64,000 nt of DNA from Fragum whitleyi (Eukaryota > Mollusca > Bivalvia > Cardiida > Cardiidae): NCBI GenBank assembly GCA_948146395.1, contig OX411544.1, positions 93,669,232 through 93,733,231 on the forward strand. The letters are read 5' to 3'. This document shows positions 52,640 to 64,000 of this stretch, in pieces. The notes beneath the pieces were generated by a model. It ran no database searches and was not told the DNA's origin. It was given only the letters and a program-made list of their open reading frames with translations. Each line of letters begins with the position of its first letter. Position 1 is the stretch's first letter. Both the position numbers and the translations under genes were made by a program.

Positions 52640-53722
52640 TAGCGACTTACTGTCTTGGCGGAGTGTCAGTCGTGCGTGCGTGCATGCGTCCGTCCGACCG
52701 TGCGTAAACTTTTTCTTTAAACATCTTCTCCTCCCAAACCAATGGGCAGATTTTAACGAAACTTGGCAGAAATGATCCTTGGATGGCCCTCTTCTTAAAT
52801 TGTTCAAAGAATTTTGATTGGCCCCCAAATATGGGCTTGGCAGGGCGTGGCATTTTTTCACTTTGAAATCTTTAAAAATCTCCTCCTCCAAAACCATTGG
52901 GCCGATTACAATGAATCTTGGCATGCATGTTCCTTTGGTGACCCTTTACTTAAATTGTTCAAGAAATTTTGATTGGCCCATAAATATGGGCGTGGCAGGG
53001 CAGGTCTTATTTTGAGCCCAAAATTTTTTAACGACATCTCCTCCTGAACCACAGGGCCGATTTCAATGAAACTTTATCAGAATGTTCCTTGGGTGACCCT
53101 ATACTTAAATTGTTAAAGACGTTTTGATTGGTCCATAAATATGGGTGGGGAAGGGCCCGACCTTTTTGAGCCCGAAATTTTTGAATGACATTTCTCCTGA
53201 ATCACTTGGCTGATTTCAATGAAACTTTACAGAATGTTCCTTGAGTGCCTCTTTTCAAAAAAGAATTTGCTAAATTTTGATATGCCTATAAATATGGGCG
53301 TGGCAGGGCGGGGCTTATTCTGAGGCCAAAATCTTTGAACGTTATCTCCTCCATAACCACTCAGCCAATTTCAATGAAACTTTGCCAGAATGTTTCTTGG
53401 GTGACTATTTACTTAAATTGTTCAAGAAATTTTGATTGGTCCATAAATATGGATGTGGCAGGTGGGGCCTATTTTGAGCCCGAAATCTTTGAACGACATC
53501 TCCTTCTGAACCTTACGTTTTAATAAGATGGGTAAAGGGTTGAAGGTTCATTTCGATTGAGTATTTTGGTGTAATATGGACCAGAACAAGTTAATCATTG
53601 TTGAATAGGTTTTAGGAAATTTCGGAGTGTTAATGTATTCATTTAAAGAAAGCTTTATTTAATGAAAGTCTAAAAAATTTGAAGCCAGTGGAGCGATACA
53701 GGCCCTCTTTGGCCTCTTGTTT
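52640..53722 (+). mobile_element. Monomer array (GTGGCAGGGCGGGG type)
   Basis: A GTGCGTGCGTGCATGCGTCC head, then about six ~135-bp monomers (CTCCTCCTGAACCACAGGGC, GATTTCAATGAAACTTTATC, AAATATGGGCGTGGCAGGGC). Tail GGAGCGATACAGGCCCTCTT and TGGCCTCTTG. Confidence 0.7.
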
Positions 53723-54744
53723 ATTCAAACTGTTTTGTTCCAGAAATAGAATAATTTCTTCTGAAGGAAAATTTATCTACTGACTTCTTTGAAACTACTA
53801 GTATATGCTTTGATATTGTACTGGAACCTTTATCTATCTCACTCAGTACTGTCTAAGATTCTAAACTTATACTCTAACAAATTGAATTAATCCAGCAGCT
53901 TCTCCTAGAAAACAGGCTAAACTTTCTAATTTTGTGATTTCTTTCATTCTTATTGTTGGTCTTGGATTTAGTATCATTGTCTTAGCCAGGTTTTCACTTA
54001 AAATTATCTGTTAAGAATCATATTATTATAAATGAATTTCTTTTGTTGAGGTGTAATAACTACAAAATCTCTTGAACAGATCTATTAGCTGTTGAATTAT
54101 TAGAGCCTTAATGACTACCAAATATGTGGTAGAGGTGCCATTACTACCGAGCCTTTTGTAGAGTCTTAAGGACTACCAAATTTCTTGAAGATGAATAAAT
54201 TGCAAATCTCTATAATGAATACCATTAGTTTTTTGTAGAGCTGCAATGACTAAAAGTCATTCATAGAAGTGTTATTTACTTTTTCAGTTGTAATGACTAC
54301 CAAATTTCTTATGGTGCTTTAATTTCTTTGAAATCTCTTGAACAAGATATCCTTTAATTTTCAAACATATCAAAACCAGATCTGATTAATTTAAGATATC
54401 TGAAAATAGGTCTTATGATAGTGTAATCTCTTAGAAAATTTGAATCAAAATACACTCTTAAATAGACTAGTTTTTTCACACTTTGATCTCTGAAGGTTTA
54501 TCAGATAGTCTATAAGTCTATTTCTAAATTCAAACTGGTTCTTTATGACTGTGTGGTAAGATTATCTCTTTTAATTCAATTTAATTTTACTTTGGCTATA
54601 TTACATGATTGTTTTTTTCTCAACTGTATCTGATACTGAATGGTATTGTTCTTTGCCTCTTTCTCATTTTGCCCTATTCTTTATGGTATTGTTGTTACTA
54701 GGGTACATTGTCTCTTTCCTTATATTATCTGGTTCTCAATGACC
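53723..54744. other. numb intron, weak ATGACTACCAAAT repeats
   Basis: AATGACTACCAAAT and similar phrases recur about five times (54108-54305), interspersed with TAGAG and TTCTTGAA. No exon recognised. Confidence 0.45.
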
Positions 54745-54985
54745 TGGGGCCTGTTTTACTAAACATCTTATGAAATTAATCGTAAGTCAAAATCAATAAT
54801 CGTATCTAGTGTTTTCATTCATCAATGGTTTTTGACTTGCAATATCTCATTGAAATCGTCTTTAGAGACGATTCCAATGAGATGATGCATGGCAGAATTC
54901 CATATTTAGTTACTACTATAGAAGCAACTTTAATTTTTGACTTACCCCAAAAATGATCGTAAGATATTTAGTAAAACGGGCCCCT
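54745..54985. mobile_element. Foldback MITE (GGGCCCGTTTTACTAAAC family), copy 3
   Basis: GGGGCCTGTTTTACTAAACA to ATATTTAGTAAAACGGGCCC, with the central palindrome ATCTCATTGAAATCGTCTTT / AGAGACGATTCCAATGAGAT. Confidence 0.85.
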
Positions 54986-55170
54986 GGTGTAACCCCCTTA
55001 CAAAGAAACTACAAGAATATCTACGGATTGATCCATATAGAGAAGTGTTTCATCGTTGTAAGGTCTCCTTATATCTTTAATAGCTACATCTATTATTTAT
55101 ACAGCATGTCGGTAATTGATATTTATAGTTAGATGCAGAACTCGTTTATTATTGAGTACTGAGATTGTTG

Positions 55171-55540
55171 ATGGTTTTGTACAAAACTATTGCAGTATAT
55201 TCAACTGCAATAGTTTAGCAATATCTTATTAATTTCTCACAGTGATGGTTTTGTACAAAACTATTGCAGTATATTCAACTGCAATAGTTTAGCAATATCT
55301 TATTAATTTCTCACAGTGATGGTTTTGTACAAAACTATTGCAGTATATTCAACTGCAATAGTTTAGCAATATCTTATTAATTTCTCACAGTGATGGTTTT
55401 GTACAAAACTATTGCAGTATATTCAACTGCAATAGTTTAGCAATATCTTATTAATTTCTCACAGTGATGGTTTTGTACAAAACTATTGCAGTATATTCAA
55501 CTGCAATAGTTTAGCAATATATTATTAATTTCTCACAGTG
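55171..55540. repeat. Five perfect-register 74-bp tandem repeats, each with a 13-bp hairpin
   Basis: Units start at 55171, 55245, 55319, 55393 and 55467 and are essentially identical; the last has one obvious substitution (ATATTATT for ATCTTATT). Each contains AAACTATTGCAGT and its exact complement ACTGCAATAGTTT around ATATTCA. No decayed copies flank the array. Confidence 0.95.
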
Positions 55541-55659
55541 TTCTATGGCCCAGAATGACAAAAAAAGGGAATGAAAGAAGAAGATAAATTTCATCTTTTT
55601 GAAATTGTCCTCCGCAGCTACTTTTAATTCTGAACCAATCTTAAATTTTATTTTTAGCA

Positions 55660-56903
55660 CTTTGTGCTTAGGTTAGCTATTGTGATCACCTTTTGTCCGG
55701 CGTCCGTGCAGCGTCCGTCGTCCGTCAACAATTTCTTTAAACGACATCTCCTCCTAAACTACAGGGCCAATTTACACCAAATTTTACAGAAATGTTCCGT
55801 AGGTGGTCCCCTTCCTAAATTGCTAAAAGAATTGAAATTGGTGAAAAACAAGCTGAAAATTTAAGAAAATCTTTAAAATTCTTCTTCTTTAGAACAAGCA
55901 GTCCTACAGCCTTGAAATTTGGCATGGATGATCAGCTCATAGACCTGAATAAAAATAGCTAAAATCATATCTGTTGGGTCAACAGGTGGGAAGCACTTGG
56001 AGGGAGGGGGGAGTTCTTTGGGTAAATTTTGTAATCTTTAACCTTCTTCTTCTTCTGAATAAGAAGCCCTACAGCCTTCAATTTTGGCACGGAGGATCAG
56101 CTCATAGACTTTAATAAAAATAGCTAAAATCATATCTGTTGGGCCGCCAGGTTCGGAGCACCAGGGGGTAGGAGGTAATACTTTTGTGAAAATTTTGTAA
56201 TCTTTAACCTTCTTCTTCTTCTGAACCAGGTGCCCGACAGATTTGAATATTGGCATGGATGATCAGCATATGGACCTTTATAAGAATAGCTAAAACCATG
56301 ACTATAGATTCACCAGGTGCGGAGCACCAGGGGGGAGAGGGTAGTACTTTTGTGAAAATTTTGTTATCTTTAACCTTCTTCTTCTTCTGAACCACAAACC
56401 CTACAGGCTTGAAAATTGGCATGGAGGATCAGCTCATAGACCTTAATAAAAAAAGTTAAAATCATGACCGTAATGCCACCAGGTGCGGAGCACCAGGGGG
56501 GAGGGGGTTGTACTTTTGTGAAAATTTTGTAACTTTAAATTTCATCTTCTAATGAACCAGGAGCCCTACAGACTTCAATATTGGTATGGATGATAAGTAT
56601 ATGGATCTAAAGTAAAATAGCTAAAATCATGACTGTAGGGTCACCAGGTGTTGAGTGTCTTAGGGAGGGGGTAGTACTTTGGATCATTTTTGAAATCTTT
56701 AAACTTCTTCTAATGAACCAGGAGTCCTACAGACTTGAAAATTGGTATGGATGATCAGCATATGGACATTGGGGAAGGATTATTTGAAATGTTATATCTG
56801 TTTGAATAAGTGAAAATCTCTTTTTCTGTGGTTGCATGGACATACCTAGATAATAAGCTTTTTTCTCAGGTGAGCGACCCAGGGCCAACGGCCCTCTTGT
56901 TGT
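55660..56903 (+). mobile_element. Monomer array (CAGGTGCGGAGCACCAGGGG type)
   Basis: Head TAGCACTTTGTGCTTAGGTT and GTCCGGCGTCCGTGCAGCGT, then about six ~165-bp monomers (TTAACCTTCTTCTTCTTCTG, GGCATGGATGATCAGCTCAT). Tail TCAGGTGAGCGACCCAGGGC and AACGGCCCTCTTGTT. Confidence 0.75.
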
Positions 56904-57187
56904 GGTTACATTTGGTTACATCTGGTTACAAGTGCATTCTTTCTATTTCAATCTAAAACAGAATAAAACAAAAGGGAGGGATAAAGATGGTCCCATCATT
57001 ACGTCACAGGTACTTCTTGTTGAAATAAGTTTTTTGTTAATCACCATTCGTTATTGGGGCTGTTAACATGTTAATTTGTTAATTAGTTCACTCCTAATTG
57101 GGTTTAATGGTTGATATTATTCTTCTCTAAATTCTGTTTCCTTGTTAGAATTTGATAGATTTGTTTACAGGCTCTTAGTTAAGTTTT

Positions 57188-57503
57188 AACCCTTGTCCTG
57201 CTGAACAGAAATATGCATCAAAATCAAAGGGCTGAAATCAATAACAGTACAAATTCGATGGCTCAGTGCGAAACGGTTGTAACTCCCTATAAACATATAG
57301 GGAGTTACAACTGTTTCGTGCTGAGCCATCGAATTGATGGTCTATATTTCATTTGAAAATTAAATCTAGAGAGAGATTGAGTTTGGAAGATATTAACAGG
57401 TGTGGTAGACTAAGATCAGACTGCATGTATATGCAGGCTCATCTTTGTTTATCCCTTCTGCACTTAAAGTAATATTCCAGGTTAACATGACAATATTTAA
57501 TAC
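57188..57503. mobile_element. TTAA MITE interrupted by a foldback palindrome
   Basis: TTAACCCTTGTCCTGCTGAA at the left, TAAGATCAGACTGCATGTAT and TTCCAGGTTAACATGACAAT at the right belong to the 34157 family. The 84-bp palindrome at 57252-57335 sits inside it. Confidence 0.7.
57252..57335 (+). repeat. 84-bp foldback palindrome, 40-bp arms
   Basis: Left arm AATTCGATGGCTCAGTGCGA through AACTCCCTATA, loop AACA, right arm TATAGGGAGTTACAACTGTT through CCATCGAATT. 37 of 40 positions pair as DNA; the other three are G:T and would be G-U pairs in a + strand transcript. Confidence 0.9.
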
Positions 57504-57897
57504 TCTGCCAGAGGTTTCCATATACTGATACCAGTCTATCTGACCTTAGGCTTCTTGTTAAGACAATTTCTCCTTCAGATATGGACAGCTACAATGTGAC
57601 CATGCTCATATATAGTTGCCATTTTGTGATACTTTGCTATGTGAAGGAAATGTGTCCTGTAAATTTCCTTGTCCTGTGGATGCTGATATTGTGAAAACAG
57701 AACTTTTTTACATGTAATATCTTTTTGCTCTTGGTAAATTATGATCAGTCGGGATAAATGAAAAAAATAAACAACATCGAAAATTATCAAGTGAACATGA
57801 GTTGAACATTTAAGTTATCTTTAACAAAACTTTTTGTTTTTACACTGATTACTGACCAAAAGTTGATATGTAATCTAATTTATAATATGACCTACGT

Positions 57898-58297
57898 CGC
57901 CGGAGTGAAATAAACCCATTGAATATTTTTGATATTACACAGGTGTTATTACACTAGTGGAATAACTATGCAAATGAGATCAAAGCGAATAGCAACGCTA
58001 TTTTGTAACCGCGAAAATTACATCATAATGTACATATTGTGACGTCAGTTTTAAACGGCGTTACAAGTTTCGAGGAAAATTTAAATGTTGAATTTTAATA
58101 ATTTTGACGATTTTTCGCAAAAAATAGGGTCATATTATAAATAGAATATAAAATTTGTGCTCTTAAAATACTGAATTTATTAAACTCGTCATCTAAAACA
58201 GATAAAATCTCGGGGCAGCCTCCTTTTTTATCTGTTTTTAGAAGACTCGTTTAATAAACTCGGTATTCAATGACCACTCATTCAATATCCTCTAATG
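57898..58297. mobile_element. Repeat shared with 24066-24390
   Basis: CATTGAATATTTTTGATATT, CACTAGTGGAATAACTATGC and TATTCAATGACCACTCATTC match the other copy in order, plus ~75 bp of extra interior. A hairpin AACAGATAAAATCTCGG...TTTTTTATCTGTTT is retained. Confidence 0.65.
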
Positions 58298-58422
58298 TAA
58301 CACTTATTGAAACCTAAATATTGACTCAGCATGTTTAGTATATTTGATACAGTTGTCAAGCTGTTACAAGACGGATGAAAATAACCAGCGCAAAAGCACA
58401 GTGTACTTTTATACATCATAAG

Positions 58423-58773
58423 CAGGGTTGTGGAAATACAGAGTTTCTCCACTTGTCCTTTGACAAGTATAAGCTGATTTCTCACTTGTCCAGGATCAAA
58501 ATGAACTTGTTCACAAAAAGTAGGTAGATAAATATAGAGAAACATTGTTTTTAATGAAGAAAATGCTGTAATCCAGCATTTTCTTTAGTAAAAAATGATT
58601 TCTACCCTTTGATACAAACATTAGGATAACTTTTCTCCTAGAACTATTTAGTGCCGTTCAAAGATTTGCTCTGACATTAACTTATCGATGGGCAAGTGGA
58701 GTAGAAAAATGTACTATCCGCACGTTAGAAAGCCTATCTCGGACAAGTAGGGCATGGAAATTCCACACCCCTG
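58423..58773. mobile_element. hAT-like MITE, copy 2, with TCATAAG flanks
   Basis: CAGGGTTGTGGAAATACAGA to GGAAATTCCACACCCCTG. TCATAAG is directly repeated on both sides (58416-58422, 58774-58780). The interior has ACTTGTCC blocks and GAAGAAAATGCTG...CAGCATTTTCTT. Confidence 0.75.
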
Positions 58774-58904
58774 TCATAAGTATGCTTTTGCTGATCCACT
58801 AAGGTTAAAGAGAAAATATTTAAGCTTGTAGGTTAAAGTCCCTAATCAAGTTATGATGTTAATTTCTTAAAGTAGGCAAGGCATTTCAGAGCCTGAATCC
58901 TGGC

Positions 58905-59100
58905 AGAGCTGATTTGGATCAGTGGTAACATGGCTAACTCTAGTGTTGGTGGTCCCTGATTTGATCCCCTGAATCTCCATTCTTATGGATGAGACCCTGT
59001 CTCTGTATGATTTAGTTGTTCTATATGGGATTTAGAACACCATACAACTGCACAATCTTGGCTCTAGTACTGGTGATAGCAATCAAGCAAATAAATAAGT
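58905..59100 (+). mobile_element. tRNA-derived SINE, degenerate
   Basis: GATCAGTGGTAACATGGCTA and CCCTGATTTGATCCCCTGA act as A/B-box-like head, then TGGATGAGACCCTGTCTC and CAATCAAGCAAATAAATAAG. Confidence 0.5.
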
Positions 59101-59310
59101 GAACTTGGCTATGATATGACAAAAAGAATGTTAAGGCAGCTTTAAACACTAAGTCAGTTTATCAATCCTGGCATTTCCAAAGCAAAAAGCAGTCACTATC
59201 TTAGTCTATTCAAACATAAATCTACTTTTTGAAGCCCCTTATTTGTAGAAAAATGATGAAATTACTTATCACATGCATTTTCTTTGATATTATCCATAAT
59301 GTTTGTTTTT

Positions 59311-60362
59311 AGCTCCACTGGCTGAAAGCCACTGGGGCTATTGTCATGGCGTTGTGTCCGTCGTGCGTCTGTCCGTGCGTCAGTGCATCCGTGCGTCTGT
59401 GCGTCCGGTCATAAACTTTTTCTTTAAAAATCTTCTCCTCAGAAACTACTGGATGAATTTCAACCAAACTTCACAGGAATGATCCTTGGGTGACCCTCTT
59501 TCAAAGTTGTTCAAGAAATTTTGATCCAATGAAAAACATGTATTTATTGGGCGTGGCTAATTTCCAAATATGGTAAAAAGTAAGATTTCTCAGATTCTAA
59601 TTGATGGATACCAATTAAATTTTACATGAATGATCCTTGTGTGACCCTTTATCAGTCTACAAAAGATTATTGAGATCAGATGGAAAATATGCATTTTATG
59701 GGCGGAGGTCATTTCTCTATATGTTATATAGTGGAAAATTTGAAAATCATTTTCTCAGAATGTAACTGATGGATATCAACCAAATTTCACTGGAATGGTC
59801 CTTGAGTGACCCTTAATCAGTCTAACAAAAATTATAGTGATCGGATGAAAATTATGTATTTTATGGGCGGAGGTCATTTCTCTATATGTTATATAGTGGA
59901 AACTTTGGAAATCATTTTCTCAGAATCTAATAAATGGATATCAACCAAATTTCACTGGAATGGTCCTTGAGTGACCCTCTATCAGTCTACCAAAAATTAT
60001 AGTGATCGGATGAAAAGTATGTATTTTATGGGCGGAGGTCATTTCTCTATATGTTACATAGTGGAAACTTTGGATATCATTTTCTCATAATCTAACCAAT
60101 GGATATCAACCAAATTTTACTGGAATGGTCCTTGAGTGACCCTTAATCAGTCTACAAAAAATTATTGTGATCAGATGAAAATATGCATTTTAAGGGCGGA
60201 GGTCATTTCTCTATATGTTATATAATTGAAACTTTGAAAATCATTTTCAACATAAGTAGAATCCAAAATATCTAAAAGTCTAGTCAAAACTTTTATTGCT
60301 TTACAAGAATTTCAAGCCTGTGGAGCGACTCAAGCCATTCATGGCTTTCTAGTTTCTTCTAG
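59311..60362 (+). mobile_element. Monomer array (CTGGCTGAAAGCCACTGG type)
   Basis: Head TAGCTCCACTGGCTGAAAGC and GTGTCCGTCGTGCGTCTG, seven ~118-bp monomers (ATGGATATCAACCAAATTTC, GGGCGGAGGTCATTTCTCTA), tail GGAGCGACTCAAGCCATTCA. Closest relative is 16508-17720. Confidence 0.75.
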
Positions 60363-60439
60363 TAAGGCAGAGTTCTAAAATTTCATTTACTAACAATTGT
60401 TGTTTAGTTTCTTTGAAAATGGACAAGTCTAAAATTTTG

Positions 60440-60860
60440 TCATCTGGAACAGAGTTTAAAGATTTACCTTGTCCGAGGTCAGACCTTATCCTTGGTCATG
60501 CAGTACCGGAAATATTTCCTCTTTGACAGGAAGTATAGACAAAGATAAGCTTGAACATTTGTGCAATCTTACCTTAGCTCATAACATCCGCCCTGCTTTT
60601 AGAATGTAAAAAACACTTTGCGAACATTTTGAGATGATTCCCCACTTTGCAAGTGCCAATACATGCAAAGCAAGGTATCATTTCGAAAATGTTTTTGCCC
60701 ATGTTTTTATCCTGAACACAGGGCTGATTTTCCTTCTTAAACCAGGAAAGTAAAAAAAGCATATTTTTAATACAAACTTTGATACAAACTCAGAGCTTTC
60801 AGATCTTTGATTATATGATCATTTCACTAAAGTTGTCATTCAGCATGAATAGGGTTAATC
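60440..60860. mobile_element. Composite relic: TTAA MITE with inserted foldback
   Basis: TTGACAGGAAGTATAGACAA and TCAGCATGAATAGGGTTAA belong to the 34157 family. Between them CCGCCCTGCTTTTAG...CTGAACACAGGGCTG with GCAAGTGCCAATACATGCAA matches 20640-20850. Confidence 0.5.
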
Positions 60861-63720
60861 ACTTATTAACAGCCTCTCTCTCTATTCATCAATATATTAT
60901 AATTCTCCATGGAAAATCCATCTTTTGTTGGATAGGGTTGAAAATAAAGAGAAGCAACAACAAGCAGTTTGTATTGATTCAGTTGTATGATTCATGCTTC
61001 ATTCTGTAACATATGATACAATTAACCCATATCTTGATGTAATAGACGGATTTCAGCTGGGCTAAAAATAGCAACTGATGTATTTAATTTACATACCATG
61101 TTGGTGGGGGGGGCAAAACATGACCTAATTGCTCTTTATCCTATAGTAAAAAGGTGAAAATCAATCATCAATTACTCGCTTATTAAGGTGGTCAGGTACT
61201 TGGAAAAAGTTTTATTTTAAGGATAGTTCAATTATGTAACCATCATTACAAATTCAGTGTTTTGTGGCACCTAAAAGATGTTGAATTTCACGCTCAAACC
61301 AACATACCCAAATTGTTTAAATGCAGGGAAATTGAATTGCATGAAAGAATCTCTCTCTATGAAATACCAATTAGACTTGATAATTTTGGGCAACAAAAAG
61401 TCAAAACATAATGATTTCATACTCTAGAAGATATTTCATGATAAAAATTGTCCATTTGAAAAAAATGTTACAGAAATACATGCTTTCAGTAAAATTACAT
61501 GATAGTTTAATGTATAAAACATAACTATTGAACATGTCATATCATTATCTTTTTCCAAGTTTTGATTTGAAATGTTTCTAGTGGTTTGAACATTTATATT
61601 ACATGTAGGTTAGAAAATAGTTTAATACATATAATTTGTACTAACAGTTGATTTTGGAAAAATATGTAAGTTCCTTTTACCTGAATATTGAACTGAAATA
61701 TTTCTAAGACCAATCATAAAATACAACAGTTATTAACCGACTTCCTAGTGAAATGAAATTTGGTTTAAAAAAAAACATGCACAGCAGCACTTTAACTTAG
61801 CCAAAACTTTCCACTATTTACATGAGATTCATTTCAATGTCGCTACTGTAATTTTAATAATAATGATTATTTGATAATAACAATAATGATAATTTGCATT
61901 CTAAATTGGCCTTTGTTAGATTTCCCCCATGTGAATTCTAGGATGTAAATACTTTAGTCTTAATATTTCCAAAAATAATTGACATGTGAGTAAAGCAAAG
62001 TAGATAAAAACCTCTGATCGCCTTCCTGTGAATCTGTAGAGTCTGACCAGATTCTGATCTATGCCTTCTAAGAGGCGGAATTAGGCCTTAGTAACATTGC
62101 GAGGAAATATTTTACGTTTGTAATTTTTCTGGTATTATTCAAGACATTCACTTGCTAAGATAGACCTCTCTAAATATGTTTTGGTGTGCCTGTATGTGCT
62201 GATTAATGTTTGTGTGAAATTGAAAACATCTCACATAGGTTCAGCTTAAATTTGGAAATCAGCACTTTGTGATGTTTTCAAGAATTTAATGGCTATGTAC
62301 TTCCACATTTAGTTGAATATGATATTTGGATCCTTAGTTAGTTTATCCGGCTTATTCGGCAACTAAGCAGATGAACAACTGTAGCTTGAAAAAAGGCTGT
62401 AGTTTCTATGTATTGGTTTCTAAACGATGACATGCCGCCTCAAAGATCACAAGCACATCATCAAAATGATTTCATCATATGGGACCCCCTGAACTAGTCC
62501 TGACTTCAGAAGAGTATCAAGAATTAAAAAAAAGTGAATAAATGCTTGAGAATGTCTTGAAACACGCAATAGGCACATACATGTATACCTTACAGGTGCT
62601 TTAGTCCAATGCTTGGGTTTTGTATGACAGAAGCATAGAATACTGGTCAGACTGCTGACCTTCAGAATGTCAAGTTACTTCTGAATTCAGAAGAATAACG
62701 TTAGTTTCTTTCATAACATGCAACCAATATTTTGTCTGTGTACAATCATAATTAAGAAACTGTAGTTTTTGAAGCTGCAGTCGAAAGTTGTTTTTTTTTT
62801 CTATATCCCCAAAATGTTTTAAAAGTGCATGATTGGTTATTGTTTTTGTCCAACATTATTTTGAAGCTATTGAGTTGAATACTTTACCCATAAATCATTT
62901 CACTTATTCATGCATATAGGAAGAATGATTAACACCCAGTACATGAAGTCAAAATATTGCACTGCTATTATTTGTAAGACATGGCTGCAGTAACATGTAA
63001 AAGTTTATAGTTGTCAAGTAAATATAATTTGAAAAAAGGCACACCATGAAAATAATTTTGATTGGAATTATGACGAAAAACAATTAAAGAAATAAGAAAA
63101 TGCACATAAATCAAAATTAACAGATGGACACCCTAAGATCATTTGCATTATAGAGGAAAAAATATAAAGAAAAAAACTGCAAAGAAGTTTCAGTTTTAAA
63201 CGCAGGACAACCACAAATTACTGAATACAAGATACTTCAATCATTTACAAATACTTTATTTTCATTTTGTAAAAATGAAATTAATATTATATTTCATCAA
63301 TACTATAACTTCCCCTAGTAATCTTCACATCTTTACTTGCTAAAAATATTTGCTATCTGGTAATGATTCAACACAGAGTTGCAGGAACATAGTTAAATGA
63401 TTCATTTCCTTTATTTTGTCTGGTAACAAAAACAAGTATTTACGATATGTAACGGTTATATAATACAGCTTAATTAAGCACAATCCATGACTGACCAGTG
63501 TGTATTCCATACAAATTCCTGGCGTATCAGTTGACCTTCTGCCCCCAATTATTATCGACTGCAGTGTTCAGTCAGGTGTAGAGAAACTGAAATCCATCTA
63601 TAGAATGGAAGATTCCAGGCATATTATATAGCACACTTCCAATAAATAAAATTCGAAGGGAACATTATTTAAAAAAGGGAGACTTTAATCACAAATAGTT
63701 TTGTCTTTTGCAAGAACTGT
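60861..63720. other. numb intron, no recognised feature
   Basis: AT-rich. I looked for an exon encoding the rest of the PTB domain and found none. No repeat ends recognised. Confidence 0.45.
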
Positions 63721-63723
63721 TTA

Positions 63724-63974
63724 TCAACCCTTGTCATGCTGATTCTTGAATATTCCTGCTTTGCAGGAGGCAAAGACCAAGATTAGCCTGCACATATGTG
63801 CAGTCTAATCTTAGTCCATACCACCTGATTTTCCCTTTTAAACCAAAAAAAGTTTAGATATTATAGTTTCAAAATAATGATTAATTCACATTTATTGCAT
63901 TCAGAGCTCTCAGCACTTTGATTTTAATGCAATTTTGTCAAGTTTTTATTTAGCATGACTGTGACTAGGGTTAA
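63724..63974. mobile_element. TTAA MITE copy, inverted orientation
   Basis: CAACCCTTGTCATGCTGATT and GATTAGCCTGCACATATGTG to TTTAGCATGACTGTGACTAG-GGTTAA. The interior is reversed relative to 34157-34413. Confidence 0.75.
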
Positions 63975-64000
63975 GTTATAAAAGTTAGGATGGGTCAGTG

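Noticed and set aside
56038..56422. Two similar 72-codon minus frames (MPIFK...EEEEG)
   Set aside because: They repeat because the underlying 166-bp array monomers repeat, not because of a gene family.
1..64000. CRISPR arrays, bacterial operons or phage genes
   Set aside because: Repeats have no spacer regularity of CRISPR type, genes are spliced, and the host genes are animal.

Overview
The window looks like an AT-rich, repeat-laden segment of a lophotrochozoan genome, most likely a bivalve mollusc. This is inferred from split genes with GT-AG introns, two recognisable animal genes, and the type and density of mobile elements. It contains one assembly gap of exactly 200 N (18088-18287).

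Region 1 (1 to about 5.5 kb) is part of a Polinton/Maverick element, a large virus-related DNA transposon. A leftward gene entering the window edge reads as the N-terminal part of the element's type B DNA polymerase. A divergent ~870-bp spacer follows, carrying repeated AGGCGAGAC motifs and an NRF-1-like palindrome. Three rightward genes come next: a packaging ATPase with an N-terminal zinc finger and 27 prolines, a zinc-finger/acidic protein broken by a stop and a frameshift, and a DDE integrase with a C-terminal chromodomain-like segment. Capsid and protease genes would lie left of position 1.

Region 2 (9.9-13.9 kb) holds the last five exons of a glutamate carboxypeptidase II (FOLH1/NAALAD2-like) gene on the + strand: the zinc-ligand region and the dimerisation domain. 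A tRNA-derived SINE has duplicated the splice donor of the first of these exons. The next ~15 kb (14-29 kb) is intergenic and filled with tandem-monomer arrays, SINEs, MITEs and a broken LINE.

Region 3 (about 29.2 kb to the right edge) is the 5' part of numb, the endocytic adaptor that antagonises Notch. A candidate TATA-less promoter and non-coding first exon lie at 29.25-29.56 kb. Four coding exons (33875-34012, 42800-42874, 44636-44713, 45348-45488) encode the N-terminus and most of the PTB domain. I found no exon for the PTB C-terminus before 64000, so the next intron is at least 18.5 kb. These introns are densely colonised by non-autonomous elements, including nine monomer arrays across the window, a TTAA-flanked MITE family, tiny foldback palindromes, nested mariner-like elements, a 5 x 74-bp hairpin array and hAT-like and Harbinger-like elements.

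No complete host gene lies in the window. Protein family calls rest on recognised motifs; no database search was possible.
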